This document shows positions 1-11,039 of a stretch of 40,232 bases of DNA, in pieces. Source of the stretch: Tieghemiomyces parasiticus (taxonomy: Eukaryota; Kickxellomycota; Dimargaritomycetes; Dimargaritales; Dimargaritaceae); NCBI GenBank assembly GCA_027575765.1, contig JANBPT010000372.1, positions 1 through 40,232 on the forward strand, written 5' to 3'. The stretch's first letter is position 1, and every line of letters begins with the position of its first letter. The notes beneath the pieces are model-generated. The model ran no database searches. It worked only from the letters and a program-made list of their open reading frames with translations, and was not told the origin of the DNA. The translations under genes and the position numbers were made by a program.

Positions 1-326
1 CTTAGGTTTCATCTGAAACACTGTGATCTGAGACCTCCCGCTTAAAATTCTCAAAATAATTGGAGGCACCTGTATTAGAGCCATGTCTGCTTGTCAACCC
101 TCTAAAGTATGCCCTTCTTGTTTTTTTATTTCTGATATTGATATTGGCATATCATTTCTCCCTCTGCGTTGCAGTGAATGACCCATCTTTGCACTTATTG
201 CTGACCTACCTATCGGCCTTATATTTTTAACCGCTAGCAGTAGGAAGTTATTCACTGCGCCGGCACCGCACTTGCCTTATTTCATACCCCACACTCTTCA
301 CATCCAACCGACCACTACGCTGTGCC
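1..326. other. Left-edge flank and leader of the first gene
   Basis: No gene is recognisable here. The last 80 bases before the ATG at 327 are rich in C and T, like the leaders of other genes in this window, and fit a promoter and 5' UTR for the small gene that follows. The first 240 bases are AT-richer, with a T run near 120-127. The window edge may cut another gene, but nothing supports one. Confidence 0.4.
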
Positions 327-881
327 ATGGCTGATATCATATGTAGCCTTCTGGGGCTGACTGCAGAGCTAGCTGACGCCGCCATGGGGCCCAAATGCTG
401 CAAGCATTGCAAGAAAACAAACTGTTACAACCGCAGCCATAGCAGGCCTACTCCCGAAACTCGCCTGACGACCAGCACCGGTCCAAACAACTCCTTTAAC
501 GTTCAGCCTACTAATCCACCTGTCCAGCGCCAACGTCGCCCCCGCAGTCGTAACCTCTTCAAACCTACCAAGAGTGTCTGGCTGGATGGCCGCAGGGCCG
601 TCGAACAGGAGAGGGAGGAGATTTCCGAACGCAAGCGGAAGTATAAAGAGCATCTCCAAGCGGCTCAGCTGCGGCGCCAACAGGCAGAGGCCCTCGAAGA
701 ATATAACCGGGCAGCCGCGGCCCGGACGGAGACTTTGGCATCACTCTCGATGGTACAGATGGTAGGAAATCGTTCAACCGACAGCCTGCCGGCCCCGACA
801 CCATCCCACTCCGTGTTCCAGCACCACCACTGTTCGTGCTCACATATTCCGAACCAACTGCCTCCGCCGTACACACCCTAG
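327..881 (+). CDS. Small cysteine-rich protein with charged helix and C-terminal PPPY motif
   Basis: A single open frame encodes 184 residues; I do not recognise its family. The first 20 residues are hydrophobic (MADIICSLLGLTAELADAAM) and are followed at once by a cluster of closely spaced Cys and Lys residues (GPKCCKHCKKTNC, residues 21-33). This combination could be a membrane-associated, acylated N-terminus. Residues 65-75 are basic and proline-rich. Residues 90-130 are highly charged (Glu, Lys, Arg, Gln) and probably form a long helix or coiled coil. The C-terminus ends in LPPPYTP, a PPxY motif of the kind bound by WW domains such as those of Rsp5/NEDD4 ubiquitin ligases. A pyrimidine-rich leader precedes the ATG. 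The composition argues for a real gene, but without a recognised homologue this remains a prediction. An adaptor or membrane-anchored role is inference only. Confidence 0.5.
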   Translation: MADIICSLLGLTAELADAAMGPKCCKHCKKTNCYNRSHSRPTPETRLTTSTGPNNSFNVQPTNPPVQRQRRPRSRNLFKPTKSVWLDGRRAVEQEREEISERKRKYKEHLQAAQLRRQQAEALEEYNRAAAARTETLASLSMVQMVGNRSTDSLPAPTPSHSVFQHHHCSCSHIPNQLPPPYTP

Positions 882-2880
882 GTTTTGACATGATGGCGGA
901 GGACGAGCCTTGCCTGACAGATCACCCATCTATACCTGTATCTCTATTCAAATTTTATGCAACTGAATTCTTCCTGACTCTTTTCCTACTAGTGAACTAG
1001 CTGACGTGGACTTCTGTTGCTGGTTCTTCACAGGTAACTTCCGGTAGTCCTTTTATAAAAATTTACTATTCCCCCTTCGAGTGCCGAGAAGCCAACGCTT
1101 GTAGTTGCGAATCAGCTCGTTAATTTGCAAAGGGCACTGCCTCTCAAACAAGCAAGGTGAGTGGTGTCCTGGTTTTAGGCGCTGGTTGCCAATACCGCGT
1201 GCTATTAACAATGGTACACACGTGCCTAATACACCTAGATTGCATGTAAAGATCAGCTAAATTTTAGCGAAACAGTGATTTTTTCATTCATTGGAAGAAT
1301 ATGTAGTGTCAAAGCTGGTACATAGGTTGTACGCTTGGGGTGAGATTAGCCCAAGCCTGGGATTACAACGCTATTTAGAGGCTCGATAGAATATAAGATC
1401 GTCACGACCTATTGCACTCATGACATTAGGTTTATAGTGTCCCATTAACATTTCTCTTGATAGAAATGTGTTCACTACTGCCGCCAGGCGGGGGCTGCCA
1501 TTTGCTTCAGGTAGCTGGCAGCGCTATACAATACGTGATGTACTGTGAAGCCAGGAATCTTGTCAGAGGGTAAATTGCTAGAGGAGAGGTACTCCTTGCG
1601 GCCCCTCTCACTGCTGGCAGTCACATAGCCGAGGTACATGGCAGCCATGACCTCAACATGGGTAATGGAGCGAGAGTGCATGCTGGTTTTAAGCGGCAGG
1701 TATTGGTGGTATACACGGGGCAGGTGTGCTTATGGATAAGAATAAGGCAGTGAATGTGAGCAGATACGGACTTGGCGGGGTGCTGAATAAATTATCTGTG
1801 GTTCCTAGCTTAACAGTGGAGAAAAAAGTCATTTTGGAGTGGCCCACAATTGAACCGCGCAAGCACTGTGCTAGCTTTGTAGACGGGGACGAATTGGAAC
1901 CTGTCTGTAGAAAAGGGAAGGTTTTGCACAACTAGGAGGTTTATGATGGCTATTGCAGTTAGCAATCAATGTCTATTAGCATCGCCATTTATACCCACTC
2001 TGGTCTGACCTGTCGTTGTTATTTTCTGTGTGGACCTGAAAGGGTTGCAATCAAGTGGAGTGACCAAAGAAGCTGGTCGTGGTTGCCATTTAGACAACTA
2101 TACACAGCAATGAAAGCTTAGCAGCGTCAGACGAATTATGGCTAGACAAGTTAGTGTGCTGTTAAGAAGATTTACTCTACACTCCTCTTCCACGGTTGGG
2201 TGTGTACCTCAAGCATGAAGCCACCATTTCTGGACAACACAGTGGCCTACATGTTTAGACTCAGACGAGAAAATTCTCTCTACCTAATACTCACGCTAGG
2301 AACCACAATGTACTGGATTATAGGCTTAATTTACCTTTGATGGGATCGTGATATTGTGGCGGGGTTGTGTAGCCTGAGGGGAGGAGCAACTAGAGGAAGA
2401 CCGAGGGCGAGTCGTAGGCGAGAAGGCCAGAAATAAAGGAATGGTATTTATTACACACTTGACGAGTCCGCCGTTTATGGCCAATTCGCCGTCTTTAAAT
2501 AAGTGTGGTTTCGAAAGATGATGTGAAACCGTTTAGTGTAACTTGAGGCGCTTGGGTTGGAGACTTTTCCCGTGAGGGTTAAGATCCAAGTCCAGTCGAG
2601 TTCTCCTTCACAGTCTGAAGGCTACCGTCTTCCTGGTTCTCAAAGAGTAAGGGTAAGAGGTGATGGAAGTTGACACATTCCACCAGGAAGCCAGGTTCGG
2701 AAGGGAGGCGGCTTTCTTTGACTGGGAGGCTTCATGGGAGGCGCCTCGGTTACACTACTATTGGCGTTGACGAAATTGACTTGTATTCTACTTTATATAT
2801 TGCTTAAGCGGGGGCTTAATTGATTATCCATGGGTCCGCATCACAAATGCGCATGCGTAAAAGAATTATTGAATGAAATT
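882..2880. other. About 2 kb without a recognisable gene
   Basis: This is the stretch between the small gene and the 3' end of POM152. Its base composition is more AT-rich than the neighbouring coding DNA. Two unrelated short open frames are visible: a 68-codon frame on the minus strand (1475-1681) and a frame on the plus strand at about 1732-1935. Neither has a recognisable domain. AATAAA occurs at 2433-2438. I see no tRNA, transposon end or long repeat. Confidence 0.35.
1475..1681 (-). CDS. Doubtful short ORF
   Basis: A 68-codon frame starts with an ATG and ends at a TAG. Its translation has a fairly balanced composition and could be a small protein or an exon of a larger spliced gene, but I recognise no motif. 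The frame immediately upstream on the same strand (1689-1931) is low-complexity in composition and overlaps an equally open plus-strand frame. Coding status is therefore uncertain, and this is listed only because the stretch is otherwise empty. Confidence 0.12.
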   Translation of the reverse strand: MHSRSITHVEVMAAMYLGYVTASSERGRKEYLSSSNLPSDKIPGFTVHHVLYSAASYLKQMAAPAWRQ

Positions 2881-5800
2881 CTACGGATAACGACAGTACT
2901 TGTCGCTGACCGCCGTGACCTGGAATATGCCCTCCTGGCTCGTTTTGATGCGGTACATTGGCTCATGCAGGTCTGTTACCGTATGGGTCTCCAGTGTCTG
3001 GGAGGGGTCACCCAGGGCAGTCCGGACGTAGGTAAAGCTGAACGGTGGGGTGCCGACCAACTTAACTGTGATCTGGGTCTGCTGACCCTCGTAAATATCC
3101 TCAAATACGTCTTGGCCGCCATCAACGAGAGCGCCGGGGAGGTCGTACACGGTGAATCGGAGGTCACGGCGGGTCCGGCAGCACGATGACCCGGTGGCGG
3201 CGCCTCCACCAACGTGGCATACCTCTTCGATGATGAGTTCACCAGGCTCATTTAGATCAATCGAAAGTTGGGCATTACGAACTGTAACGGCGGTCTGGTA
3301 TTGCCGGCGACCGTAGGTGTAGCGGACCTGCCACGGCGGGGTGCCCTCCAGAGAGAATCGCAGGTTGCTGCCACGGCACAGGGTCGTCTGGCCCGGCGGA
3401 AGGAGCGGTAAAATATCGGGACTCTCGCGAACGTCAACGGCCCGCGCTAGGTGGGCGGTGGTCGGACCGTTCACCAAGGCAGCCAGGGCCGCATGATTGC
3501 CATCGTTACCACCCCGTGCGCTGGCTTCAGCCAGGGTGCTCGGGCCGCATCCAAAGGCGTCGTCCACGGCCGTCAGCACCACCCAGTAGCGGCCAGGCTG
3601 GTCGGCAATGAGTGGTGGGCGCAAATGGTAGGTGTGGGTGGTGATCCCCGTGAGGCGCACTGTACCACTATGGGCCGATGCTGTCACACCGCGGTCCGCT
3701 GGGAACGCGGCCGGTTCCAAATCTATTTGGACGCGAGCACCGGTTGGGTCGAACACCTGATACTCGAGGGAAAACGGTGGCGTACCGAACAGGTGGACCG
3801 TCATCGGGTGAGCAGTATCCAACCCCAGTGGCTGGCCGACACACTGGAGAGTGGCGCTGGCGATTGAGGAGGTCGAGAGTAGGGGAGGTGCGACGGCACC
3901 AGCCGAAGTTTCATCACGGGCCAGGGCCAATCCGCGCCCTGTGGTCACAGGGGCATCGGTCGCCATCCGTCGTGAAGCCTCCTCCGCACTGGCGAACCGG
4001 ACAAACGGGCGGGGGAGGACAGCTTGGCGCACAATCAGATCTTTGCGTTTACCCACCGGACGGGCGATGAAGGGGTCGGATACTCCGCCGGTGTACTCGG
4101 CGTCAGCCAGACGGTGGAACCGGTAGTAGTAGACCCCGGGCTGGCGCGTGTCCAGGTCGTAGGTAGACAGCGCCACGGCCGTGGTGATGACCTTGCGGTC
4201 GGCTCGGGTGGACTGCGCGACTCGGCCCATATTGCCCAGTACCCCGCGGAGGGTATGGGCACGGTGGAGAGTGGGGTCGGCCGCTGGCGTGGCGTGAGTC
4301 GTGGGGGTCCAAACGGCCGGTAGCCCCCACCTGAATAGCTCGATCTCAGCGGTCCATGGGCCGTGCCCGTCCAGCAGGAGGTCCATGCGCGCCGGGGTGT
4401 TCGGACAGACGGGAGGGGCCCAAAACTCGTTCGCTACATCGCGCAGGCGGAGTAGGGAGGCGGCAGGTGCTGCACTCACTCCCGGCTGTGCCAAGCGTCG
4501 AGCAGCATCATCCAAATGAGCCACAACATCCACAGCCACTGAAGGGGCTAGAACGACCGTAGGCGGCGGGATGATCTTGGCCTGGCAGCGGCTGTAACGC
4601 GGGTCAACCTCGCCCGCGCAGGTGGCGTCGGCGACGCTCACTAGCTCCACTTCGTGGGCCCCCTCAGCAAAGGCAAGGTCGGCGCTGTGTTCGTGAAGGT
4701 TTCGTACAGTCACGTTGCGACTGTAGGAGCTGCCGCGGGCAGTTGGGACCCGTGACCGGTAGGTCACGACGAAAGGCGGTTCACCCTCCAGCTGGATCGG
4801 AAAGTTGACGCTGTCACCTTGGTGGAACCACACGGTGGGGATGTCTGGGCTCGCCTCGTTGCTAATCGGTCGGTGGCGGTCAGTCCAGGTCGCACACTGT
4901 AGGGCCACGGTAGGACGGTGAGTGCGCACTCGGATCGTGGCCTCTGGGAGAGCCAGATCTTTCACGCAGTGGTTGGCATCAGTGACGGAAAGTAGGTCAA
5001 CGGTGATGGAACCACCAGGAACGTCAGTGTTCACTGTGAGATCGTAGTGGTTACCAGTGAGGTGTTCCACCGTGACAGGGGTGGTAACGGGCGGTTCGTC
5101 AGCTTTGGCGGGTCGGTAGACGACCTGGTAGGTCAGCGTCCAGGGACCGGTCCCGGAGAGGTCGACCGGGAGAGTGACCCTGTCGGCGCGACAGACCTCG
5201 TGGCGCGGGACGGCAGCCGAGCCGACTTGCTTCCTGACGGAGTGCCAGATGGCGTTGGGTTGCGGGTGAACGACCTGCGTGTATCGGGTGTTACGGACCG
5301 GCACGCCACGCGGGAAATTGCGGTCGGCCACCGCCAGGAACTCGTAAGTATAGCGTCCCACCACGGAAGGCGTGAGGCGTAGGGTGGTTTGGTGGCCCTC
5401 GTCCACCTGGGCCTGCAAGGTACGGCTATCGCGACGGTCCACATGAGTCTGGCGGTAAGTGACGCGAAACGGCGGCTCGCCCTGCAGGTTTAGGGTAAGG
5501 AGTGACCCGATTTCACCCACGCACGCGGCTTTAATGGGCGCGGCAGTCATGGTGAGCAAGGGTGGGGTGATGGTTTCCACCGTGACCCGCGGGTGCGCGC
5601 CGGCGATCCCGACCGTGCAGTGGGCGTCGCGGAGGGTGTGGAGGATAAGGGAACCGGCAGTACTCAGTCGCACCTGGGCCTGGGAGCGGTTGGTGGTGAG
5701 TGACTTGATATCTTCCCCCGTGGGGTTGACAACGGCGCCCGCCGCTTGGGCGGATAGGCTGTAGGTTAGATGGAACGGGGCTGTGCCTTGGAAAGTAAGC

Positions 5801-7227
5801 GCGGCGGTGGGGGCCTGGTCAGGTGGGCTACCGGCCACGAGGCGCCGGACGACCCCATCGGTCGCATCGAGTTGTACTGTGGGCAGCGGATGAACCCGAA
5901 CGCGGGCGAGATGGGTGGACTGGCCGGGAGGAATGATGGGCGACTGGTGATCGAACCGGTCGGTGACGCCTAGGACGACCAAAAAATGGTCCCCGGGTTC
6001 AGTGAAGACGTCACTGAGCGGATGGGCGAACGTAACCGCGCAGTAAGGTGCGAGCTGGTCGAGTGGAATAGGAACGTCGGCGGGCGTGTTGAGATCAGGC
6101 AGCGGGGCCGCGGGTTTGGGTGTGCCAATGTCGTCGACGGCGACGCGGGTCTCACTAGAAAGGTAACGCCGGCCATACACCAAATTCAGCGGGGGGACGC
6201 CGAACACGTCGACCTGGAGACCGGCCACGCGGTCCCCAGGGCACTGGTCGCGTTCCAGTGGCGATGGAGCGGACCATCCTAGCCAGCGCGCGAGGGTTCC
6301 GCTGTGGGTGTCTGCGGGTTCGGCGGACTCCACCCGAGCGTAGGGGCACTCGGTTACCACAGCAGCCTGGCTGGTCAGGCGGAACTCGGCCCCCATGTCA
6401 TCCCGCACGTGTAGCAGGCGGTAGACCCCCGGTAACTGGACTTGGAGATGGTAGTGGTAGATGGACCAGTCCTCGCCCTTCTGGACACGAGCCAATTTCT
6501 TTTTGCGACTAGATACCGTCTCAGAGTACGTCTCCACAACCGCCGACGTGAACGGTTGGTGGGTGAACTGGATAGTGGCTGGGGCAGTACCATTGACGAT
6601 GATGGGCAGGGTGACAACGGCGGCTGTCGACGCCTCCCGCGTATTGACGCACGGGCGGGCCCGCGTTAGATCGAACTTGGCGATGCTGTGCGGCAAGATG
6701 TGGACAGTATGACGGCCCAGGATAGGGTTATCACTAGGTGGGCGTCCATATATACCGGCGTAGGCCACAGCCCGCCACCGCTGAACGGTACCCAGAACCT
6801 GTAGACTGGCCGACTGAAGCGCATACGTGACGACGGTGTGACGGAAAAGAAACAGCTGGGTGTCCAGGAGCACGGCCAATATGGCCAGGAAGAGATACTG
6901 GAACCAGGGGAATGCGAGCAGCGGAATGCGCAGGCGCCACACGACCAGCAGGAACAGCGTGTCAAGGACGGCCCACTGGATAAAGAGACCAGGGGATTGG
7001 CGGAGCCCATCACCGACGAGCGACCAGCACTGATACGCCTTAACGGCCACCAGTCCTGCAGCGACGGAAGCCACGTAGAGGCGCTGGAGCGGAGCGTCGA
7101 TAAGTCGTAGGGGGATCAGTGGGCTACCGCCCGTCACCGGCCGAGCTGCGCCGGCCCGGTCGATGAGTTTGACAGGCGTGGCTGGCGCGGGCGACCGCGG
7201 ACCAGGTGACCGCCTCGGAGTCGACAT
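2881..7227 (-). CDS. POM152: Nucleoporin Pom152, pore membrane protein
   Basis: An intronless frame of 1448 residues encodes the membrane-ring nucleoporin that anchors the nuclear pore complex in the pore membrane; its Ig-like repeats lie in the perinuclear lumen. The N-terminus is basic and proline-rich (residues 1-40). Hydrophobic segments follow at about 49-67, 81-98 and 105-128. The rest is a long chain of beta-sandwich repeats. Ten occurrences of a Gly-x-x-Pro-aromatic/hydrophobic motif followed by a short beta strand are visible: GTAPATI, GVPPLNL, GTAPFHL, GEPPFRV, GTGPWTL, GEPPFVV, GHGPWTA, GTPPFSL, GTPPWQV and GTPPFSF. Ten matches the number of Ig-like repeats known in yeast Pom152. 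The protein ends in SDKYCRYP, a typical repeat end, so no C-terminal exon is missing. Yeast Pom152 is 1337 residues. The upstream neighbour YTH1 lies on the same strand 933 bp away. Confidence 0.93.
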   Translation of the reverse strand: MSTPRRSPGPRSPAPATPVKLIDRAGAARPVTGGSPLIPLRLIDAPLQRLYVASVAAGLVAVKAYQCWSLVGDGLRQSPGLFIQWAVLDTLFLLVVWRLRIPLLAFPWFQYLFLAILAVLLDTQLFLFRHTVVTYALQSASLQVLGTVQRWRAVAYAGIYGRPPSDNPILGRHTVHILPHSIAKFDLTRARPCVNTREASTAAVVTLPIIVNGTAPATIQFTHQPFTSAVVETYSETVSSRKKKLARVQKGEDWSIYHYHLQVQLPGVYRLLHVRDDMGAEFRLTSQAAVVTECPYARVESAEPADTHSGTLARWLGWSAPSPLERDQCPGDRVAGLQVDVFGVPPLNLVYGRRYLSSETRVAVDDIGTPKPAAPLPDLNTPADVPIPLDQLAPYCAVTFAHPLSDVFTEPGDHFLVVLGVTDRFDHQSPIIPPGQSTHLARVRVHPLPTVQLDATDGVVRRLVAGSPPDQAPTAALTFQGTAPFHLTYSLSAQAAGAVVNPTGEDIKSLTTNRSQAQVRLSTAGSLILHTLRDAHCTVGIAGAHPRVTVETITPPLLTMTAAPIKAACVGEIGSLLTLNLQGEPPFRVTYRQTHVDRRDSRTLQAQVDEGHQTTLRLTPSVVGRYTYEFLAVADRNFPRGVPVRNTRYTQVVHPQPNAIWHSVRKQVGSAAVPRHEVCRADRVTLPVDLSGTGPWTLTYQVVYRPAKADEPPVTTPVTVEHLTGNHYDLTVNTDVPGGSITVDLLSVTDANHCVKDLALPEATIRVRTHRPTVALQCATWTDRHRPISNEASPDIPTVWFHQGDSVNFPIQLEGEPPFVVTYRSRVPTARGSSYSRNVTVRNLHEHSADLAFAEGAHEVELVSVADATCAGEVDPRYSRCQAKIIPPPTVVLAPSVAVDVVAHLDDAARRLAQPGVSAAPAASLLRLRDVANEFWAPPVCPNTPARMDLLLDGHGPWTAEIELFRWGLPAVWTPTTHATPAADPTLHRAHTLRGVLGNMGRVAQSTRADRKVITTAVALSTYDLDTRQPGVYYYRFHRLADAEYTGGVSDPFIARPVGKRKDLIVRQAVLPRPFVRFASAEEASRRMATDAPVTTGRGLALARDETSAGAVAPPLLSTSSIASATLQCVGQPLGLDTAHPMTVHLFGTPPFSLEYQVFDPTGARVQIDLEPAAFPADRGVTASAHSGTVRLTGITTHTYHLRPPLIADQPGRYWVVLTAVDDAFGCGPSTLAEASARGGNDGNHAALAALVNGPTTAHLARAVDVRESPDILPLLPPGQTTLCRGSNLRFSLEGTPPWQVRYTYGRRQYQTAVTVRNAQLSIDLNEPGELIIEEVCHVGGGAATGSSCCRTRRDLRFTVYDLPGALVDGGQDVFEDIYEGQQTQITVKLVGTPPFSFTYVRTALGDPSQTLETHTVTDLHEPMYRIKTSQEGIFQVTAVSDKYCRYP

Positions 7228-8160
7228 GGTGAACGGCCCAGGGCGAGAGGCGGGGATCTAGCTTAGTTTAGCTGGAGGGGAGCCTAGAGAGGCTACGGCA
7301 GTCGATGGAATGTATTATGAGAAAGCGAAGTAGTAGGAATCGCCGGCCTGAAGCTAGAGAAAGAATGAGGCGGGGGGGGTGTGCATTCGGGGCAGCGGAA
7401 GTAGGGGTGGGTTATCTACGGGTGGGACTAACTGTATGGCTGGCGAAGTCACCCAGAGGGTGGGAAGCTTGGAGGTCGCCCGACCCTAAGGGCGGAGTTA
7501 GAACCTCCCCCCGGTAGGAAGTGCCCAGTTATCGGTTGCAGTTTAGCATTCAAGCTGTGGCAAGCCCAAGATGTTGGTGCATGGGAGGGCAGACCATCCT
7601 TGGTAACCCGCAAGGTCAGAGTTTTGCTTAGAGTGACGTCACTATTGCTAGGAAGGCGGACAGCTGATATTACCATTTCTTGGGCCACTTTCCTTGTCGT
7701 TTGTGAAATTAGTCCGGCCCGGGCTACGGTATAATCTTTGACTACACAGGTCAGGCCAATTGTGCAATGTATTACCACCCATAGAGATCCATTAACCGGG
7801 CCTACCGGCCATGTTTGAATGTTATTATATATTTGCCGAGACAGGCCACCTTTATAGAGAAGATTAGTCGGTACCGCAGGCTGCTATTGTCAATTATCTC
7901 TATGGCTGGAGTTGTCTAGTCCCGCCCACTCTAATAATCCCGGAATCGAGTGGTCAGCACCTCGTAAAAAAAAGGTGGGTCCACAAGATTGGGAGTGCTA
8001 GGTAACAAAAAGGGAGAGTCCTTCTTATAGTAGAGTGGTTAGCATGGACGCTATATATTTATTACTGTTAAATAAGCCAGTATTGGGCAAGATGGATATG
8101 GTACAAAACGCATCAATGTAAGAAGGGGCCGGGAGGGTTTAAATTGGGCCTAGAAGGTGG
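7228..8160. other. Spacer between YTH1 and POM152
   Basis: This region holds the 3' flank of YTH1 and the promoter of POM152, both read on the minus strand. A nine-base G run lies near 7371. Upstream of POM152 the minus strand is C- and T-rich. A 109-codon minus-strand frame (7449-7778) shows no domain and is probably chance. I see no RNA gene. Confidence 0.4.
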
Positions 8161-8766
8161 CTAGTAACGGTCGTTAGATCGCGCCGGCCGGTCATTGACG
8201 TTCCGGCTGGCATATTCCGTGCCGTGGTTGGGCATCGGAAGATCGTGGCGAGGGTGGGCGTTGGGACAGTCGGGGCCCAATGGGCAGAACCCGGTGATGT
8301 AGTTCTGACAGGCGGCACGGCGGACGTGCAGCCGGCGGCACTTGGGCCCGTGCTTGCAGAACCCGCGGGCGTACCAAGGACACTCGGCTTTGACGGCGTT
8401 CGGGTCAACATGGATGAACAAGCACGACGCGCCGGCATAGCACACGCCGTATTCAGTGAAGAAGTGGCACTCAGGCATCTTGGCCAGGTTGAAATTGTGC
8501 AGAAAGTCGCATTGGTCACCTTTCTTACACAGGCCGCGGATCCAGTGCTTGCACACGATGGACTTACCGCCCTTCGAGTGCTGGTACTGGCAGCTGTTGC
8601 CCTTGTGGCAGTGGCCCTTGGCATAGAACCGACAGATGCCCGCGTCCGTACCCTGAGGGCCTTCGCCGTTGAGTGGTAGGTCGAGAACTGACGTTGTGTA
8701 GTCCTCAAAGTCGAGACGATAGTTGCGAGCCACGGGCTCGAAATCAACGACGCTCGGTGCGGCCAT
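8161..8766 (-). CDS. YTH1: mRNA 3'-end processing factor Yth1/CPSF30
   Basis: This intronless gene encodes 201 residues and is nearly the same length as yeast Yth1 (208). Five CCCH zinc fingers are intact, each with C-x7 or 8-C-x5-C-x3-H spacing: C45/C53/C59/H63, C72/C80/C86/H90, C100/C109/C115/H119, C129/C137/C143/H147 and C153/C161/C167/H171. In the cleavage and polyadenylation factor, CPSF30/Yth1 fingers 2 and 3 read the AAUAAA signal, and the later fingers contact Fip1. The metazoan C-terminal CCHC zinc knuckle is absent, as in yeast; the tail after finger 5 is only 30 residues, charged and polar. The ATG at 8764-8766 is the only sensible start and has a purine-rich context. It lies in tandem with POM152, but no functional link is expected. 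Confidence 0.95.
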   Translation of the reverse strand: MAAPSVVDFEPVARNYRLDFEDYTTSVLDLPLNGEGPQGTDAGICRFYAKGHCHKGNSCQYQHSKGGKSIVCKHWIRGLCKKGDQCDFLHNFNLAKMPECHFFTEYGVCYAGASCLFIHVDPNAVKAECPWYARGFCKHGPKCRRLHVRRAACQNYITGFCPLGPDCPNAHPRHDLPMPNHGTEYASRNVNDRPARSNDRY

Positions 8767-11039
8767 GGTCCCGGAAGAAATTGATTAGTAAGTACGAGAA
8801 GAAACGCTTAAGAATTGGAATTATGGAAAGATAGTCTCAAAGTTCGGATTCAGTCACTGAAATAAAAATTGGAGTCCAACATGGAAAGAGGATGGCAATA
8901 GATTCGTTCGACGTATAGGAGAGGTATATGTCGCGTAACTTGGACGGGGGCTGGTCGTTGCTTACACATCACATATGGGTCAATGGATCCTTCATGAGTG
9001 CCTGCCTTAACAGCTACATCCCGACGCCATACCACAGTAAACCTTTCTATTGGCAGCGACGCTCGTGCCCTAAGACGGTCCAATAGGTCAGCTTGTATTT
9101 GAAACCAGGGCTCGCCTCTGCGCAACCTAGGGGATTCGGCTGATACTACGGCTTATTTTGGCGTCTACAGCACGTGGCGCTGACTTTATTTCTCAGGCCA
9201 CTATATATTCGCACAGCATTGGCCCTGGTCAGCCTCGTTGGGAATACTGCACGCTTAGGGTGTCGTACATTTTAAGAGTTGACGATTTTATCGACGATAA
9301 TGGCCTGGCTTGAAACATTATACTCATAAATAAGGCATCTATTACTAATTCTGGATTTAAAGCCAACCGATATCGTGACGGTCGGCAGCTAACATGCCTG
9401 GAGCAGTCCACTGGACCCATGCAGCTCAAATTAAGCCGAGTGAGTCTAGCTCTCCATACTTTATTAGGCCTCGCGACTTAATCTGAGCCCCGCTCATTTC
9501 TGTACCCCCTGTAGCAACTTCTCAGTCGGTTAGCAATACTTGTGTGGCCCGGAGTGGGCTTGGAGTCTGAGTCGATGTTAAGACGGGCACTGATGAGGGA
9601 ATTTTGGCAGTAGCTCTGTGATCGGCTCGGCATCCTAGGTAGCTGTCGATGTCCTCAGGGTTGTGGAAAAGATTGGTTGTATGACACTACCCCTCCTGGA
9701 AATATTGCTGATAGGTAAACTGAGGGTTGACATCATGCCCAAAGCGTTACCCAGATACCGAATATGCCAGGCTGCGGTCCTACCTCAATAACGGATGATC
9801 TACCAATGGTAGCGGGGAGAACAAGTTGCAATAAAATAGCGGGGCAAAGCGATGGGGCCACAGGGTGGCGAGTATGATGGGTGCGAGTCGTTACCGGGAC
9901 AAGGCACATTGTGCGAGACAACCAAGGGTAAGAGGCTTTTGGGCGGAGGTAAGGCTGAGGGACGGCCGTACAAGTCGAGTGGAAACGGTGAATGCGAGAG
10001 CATGTTTATGTAACACCGGTTCCCATAGGTGAAATGCTGGGTTTTATCGACAACCGTCTCTCCAATAAAAAATATTGTTGCCGACGGCAGGCTGCTGTGG
10101 TGAAGTAGCTACTTCCCGCTCGCAGTACGCGAGCGACGAAATCACGGTCCTCCTGCCATGGCCATAGTCCGTTTCTTGATCTCTGTTGTAGCATTTCCTG
10201 TCCTGGTCATTTGCCGGATGCAGCGGCTACTTCTCATTATCTGCCACGGGGAATTGTCTCTGTAAAAGATTTATCGACACCTTTACGAGAGGCTAGCAGT
10301 GGCAATGAAGGAAATACGGGACGCAAGCCACGAGAAACCAATAAATGGCACGGGCCAGCTGGGGCCTGATCGACCGGTAGAGGATGTCGACCGTCACTCA
10401 GCTGCCTTATCTTCATCGGCTGTCTCGGCAGGGCACGGTAGGAGGTCGTAGAGAGACAACTACAGCCCAAAATGCCCTGGGGGGAACTGTACTCCTCAAA
10501 AGGGATATAGGTGCGATCTTCGTTCCCGATTGGTCTTCCTCCCTCTGGCCCACTTGGGCTCAGCATCGGCCTACTCGGCAGGGTATCGTTCTGGTGTTGT
10601 TCGCGGTAGGGACCGGGTGAGATAATTTAAGAGACCTCTGATTGGCTGGTTACTGAGGAGCCACCCCTCCCCATTTCCTAGTATTCGCGTCTGCTCAGCA
10701 CAGCCAGTATCATGTATACTTTTTTTTTTAAGGCTCACCTTACCTGCTTACGCATGTTCACCTTGCCTCGCGACTCAAGGGGGTATGGGGAGGAGCCACT
10801 GTCAGCGGCTGAAGCTGGGGCTCGCCCCAACCACTTTCTAGAGCCCTGGCGACTCAGTCCACTCGTCCTGCTGATTTGTCCAGACTGGCTCATTCATACG
10901 GCACCGCTCGCACTGCAGGTTCCGAGATCACATTTCCTTAGGCCCATTGCACCCCCCTTGAACGGCACTATAGCCATCACTCCCCACACCGGATCACACC
11001 GTCGCCTGGGCCTACTTTTACCACCTTCGTCCTTCTATC
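8767..11039. other. About 2.3 kb without a recognisable gene
   Basis: This stretch lies between divergently transcribed YTH1 and the mitochondrial EF-G gene. Only short open frames are present, for example 91 codons on the minus strand at 8850-9125 and 109 codons at 10237-10566. None shows a motif, a signal or a chain of matching exons. The last 100 bases before 11040 are pyrimidine-rich and probably hold the EF-G leader. An intact tRNA was not found. A degraded gene cannot be excluded. Confidence 0.35.

Noticed and set aside
3451..6669. Many plus-strand frames of 60-138 codons opposite POM152
   Set aside because: All are antisense or frame-shifted shadows of the 1448-residue frame and carry no domains.
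8024..8100. A tRNA-like A box (TAGTAGAGTGGTTAGCATGG)
   Set aside because: No T-arm B box, acceptor pairing or anticodon arm follows; the next bases are AT-rich.
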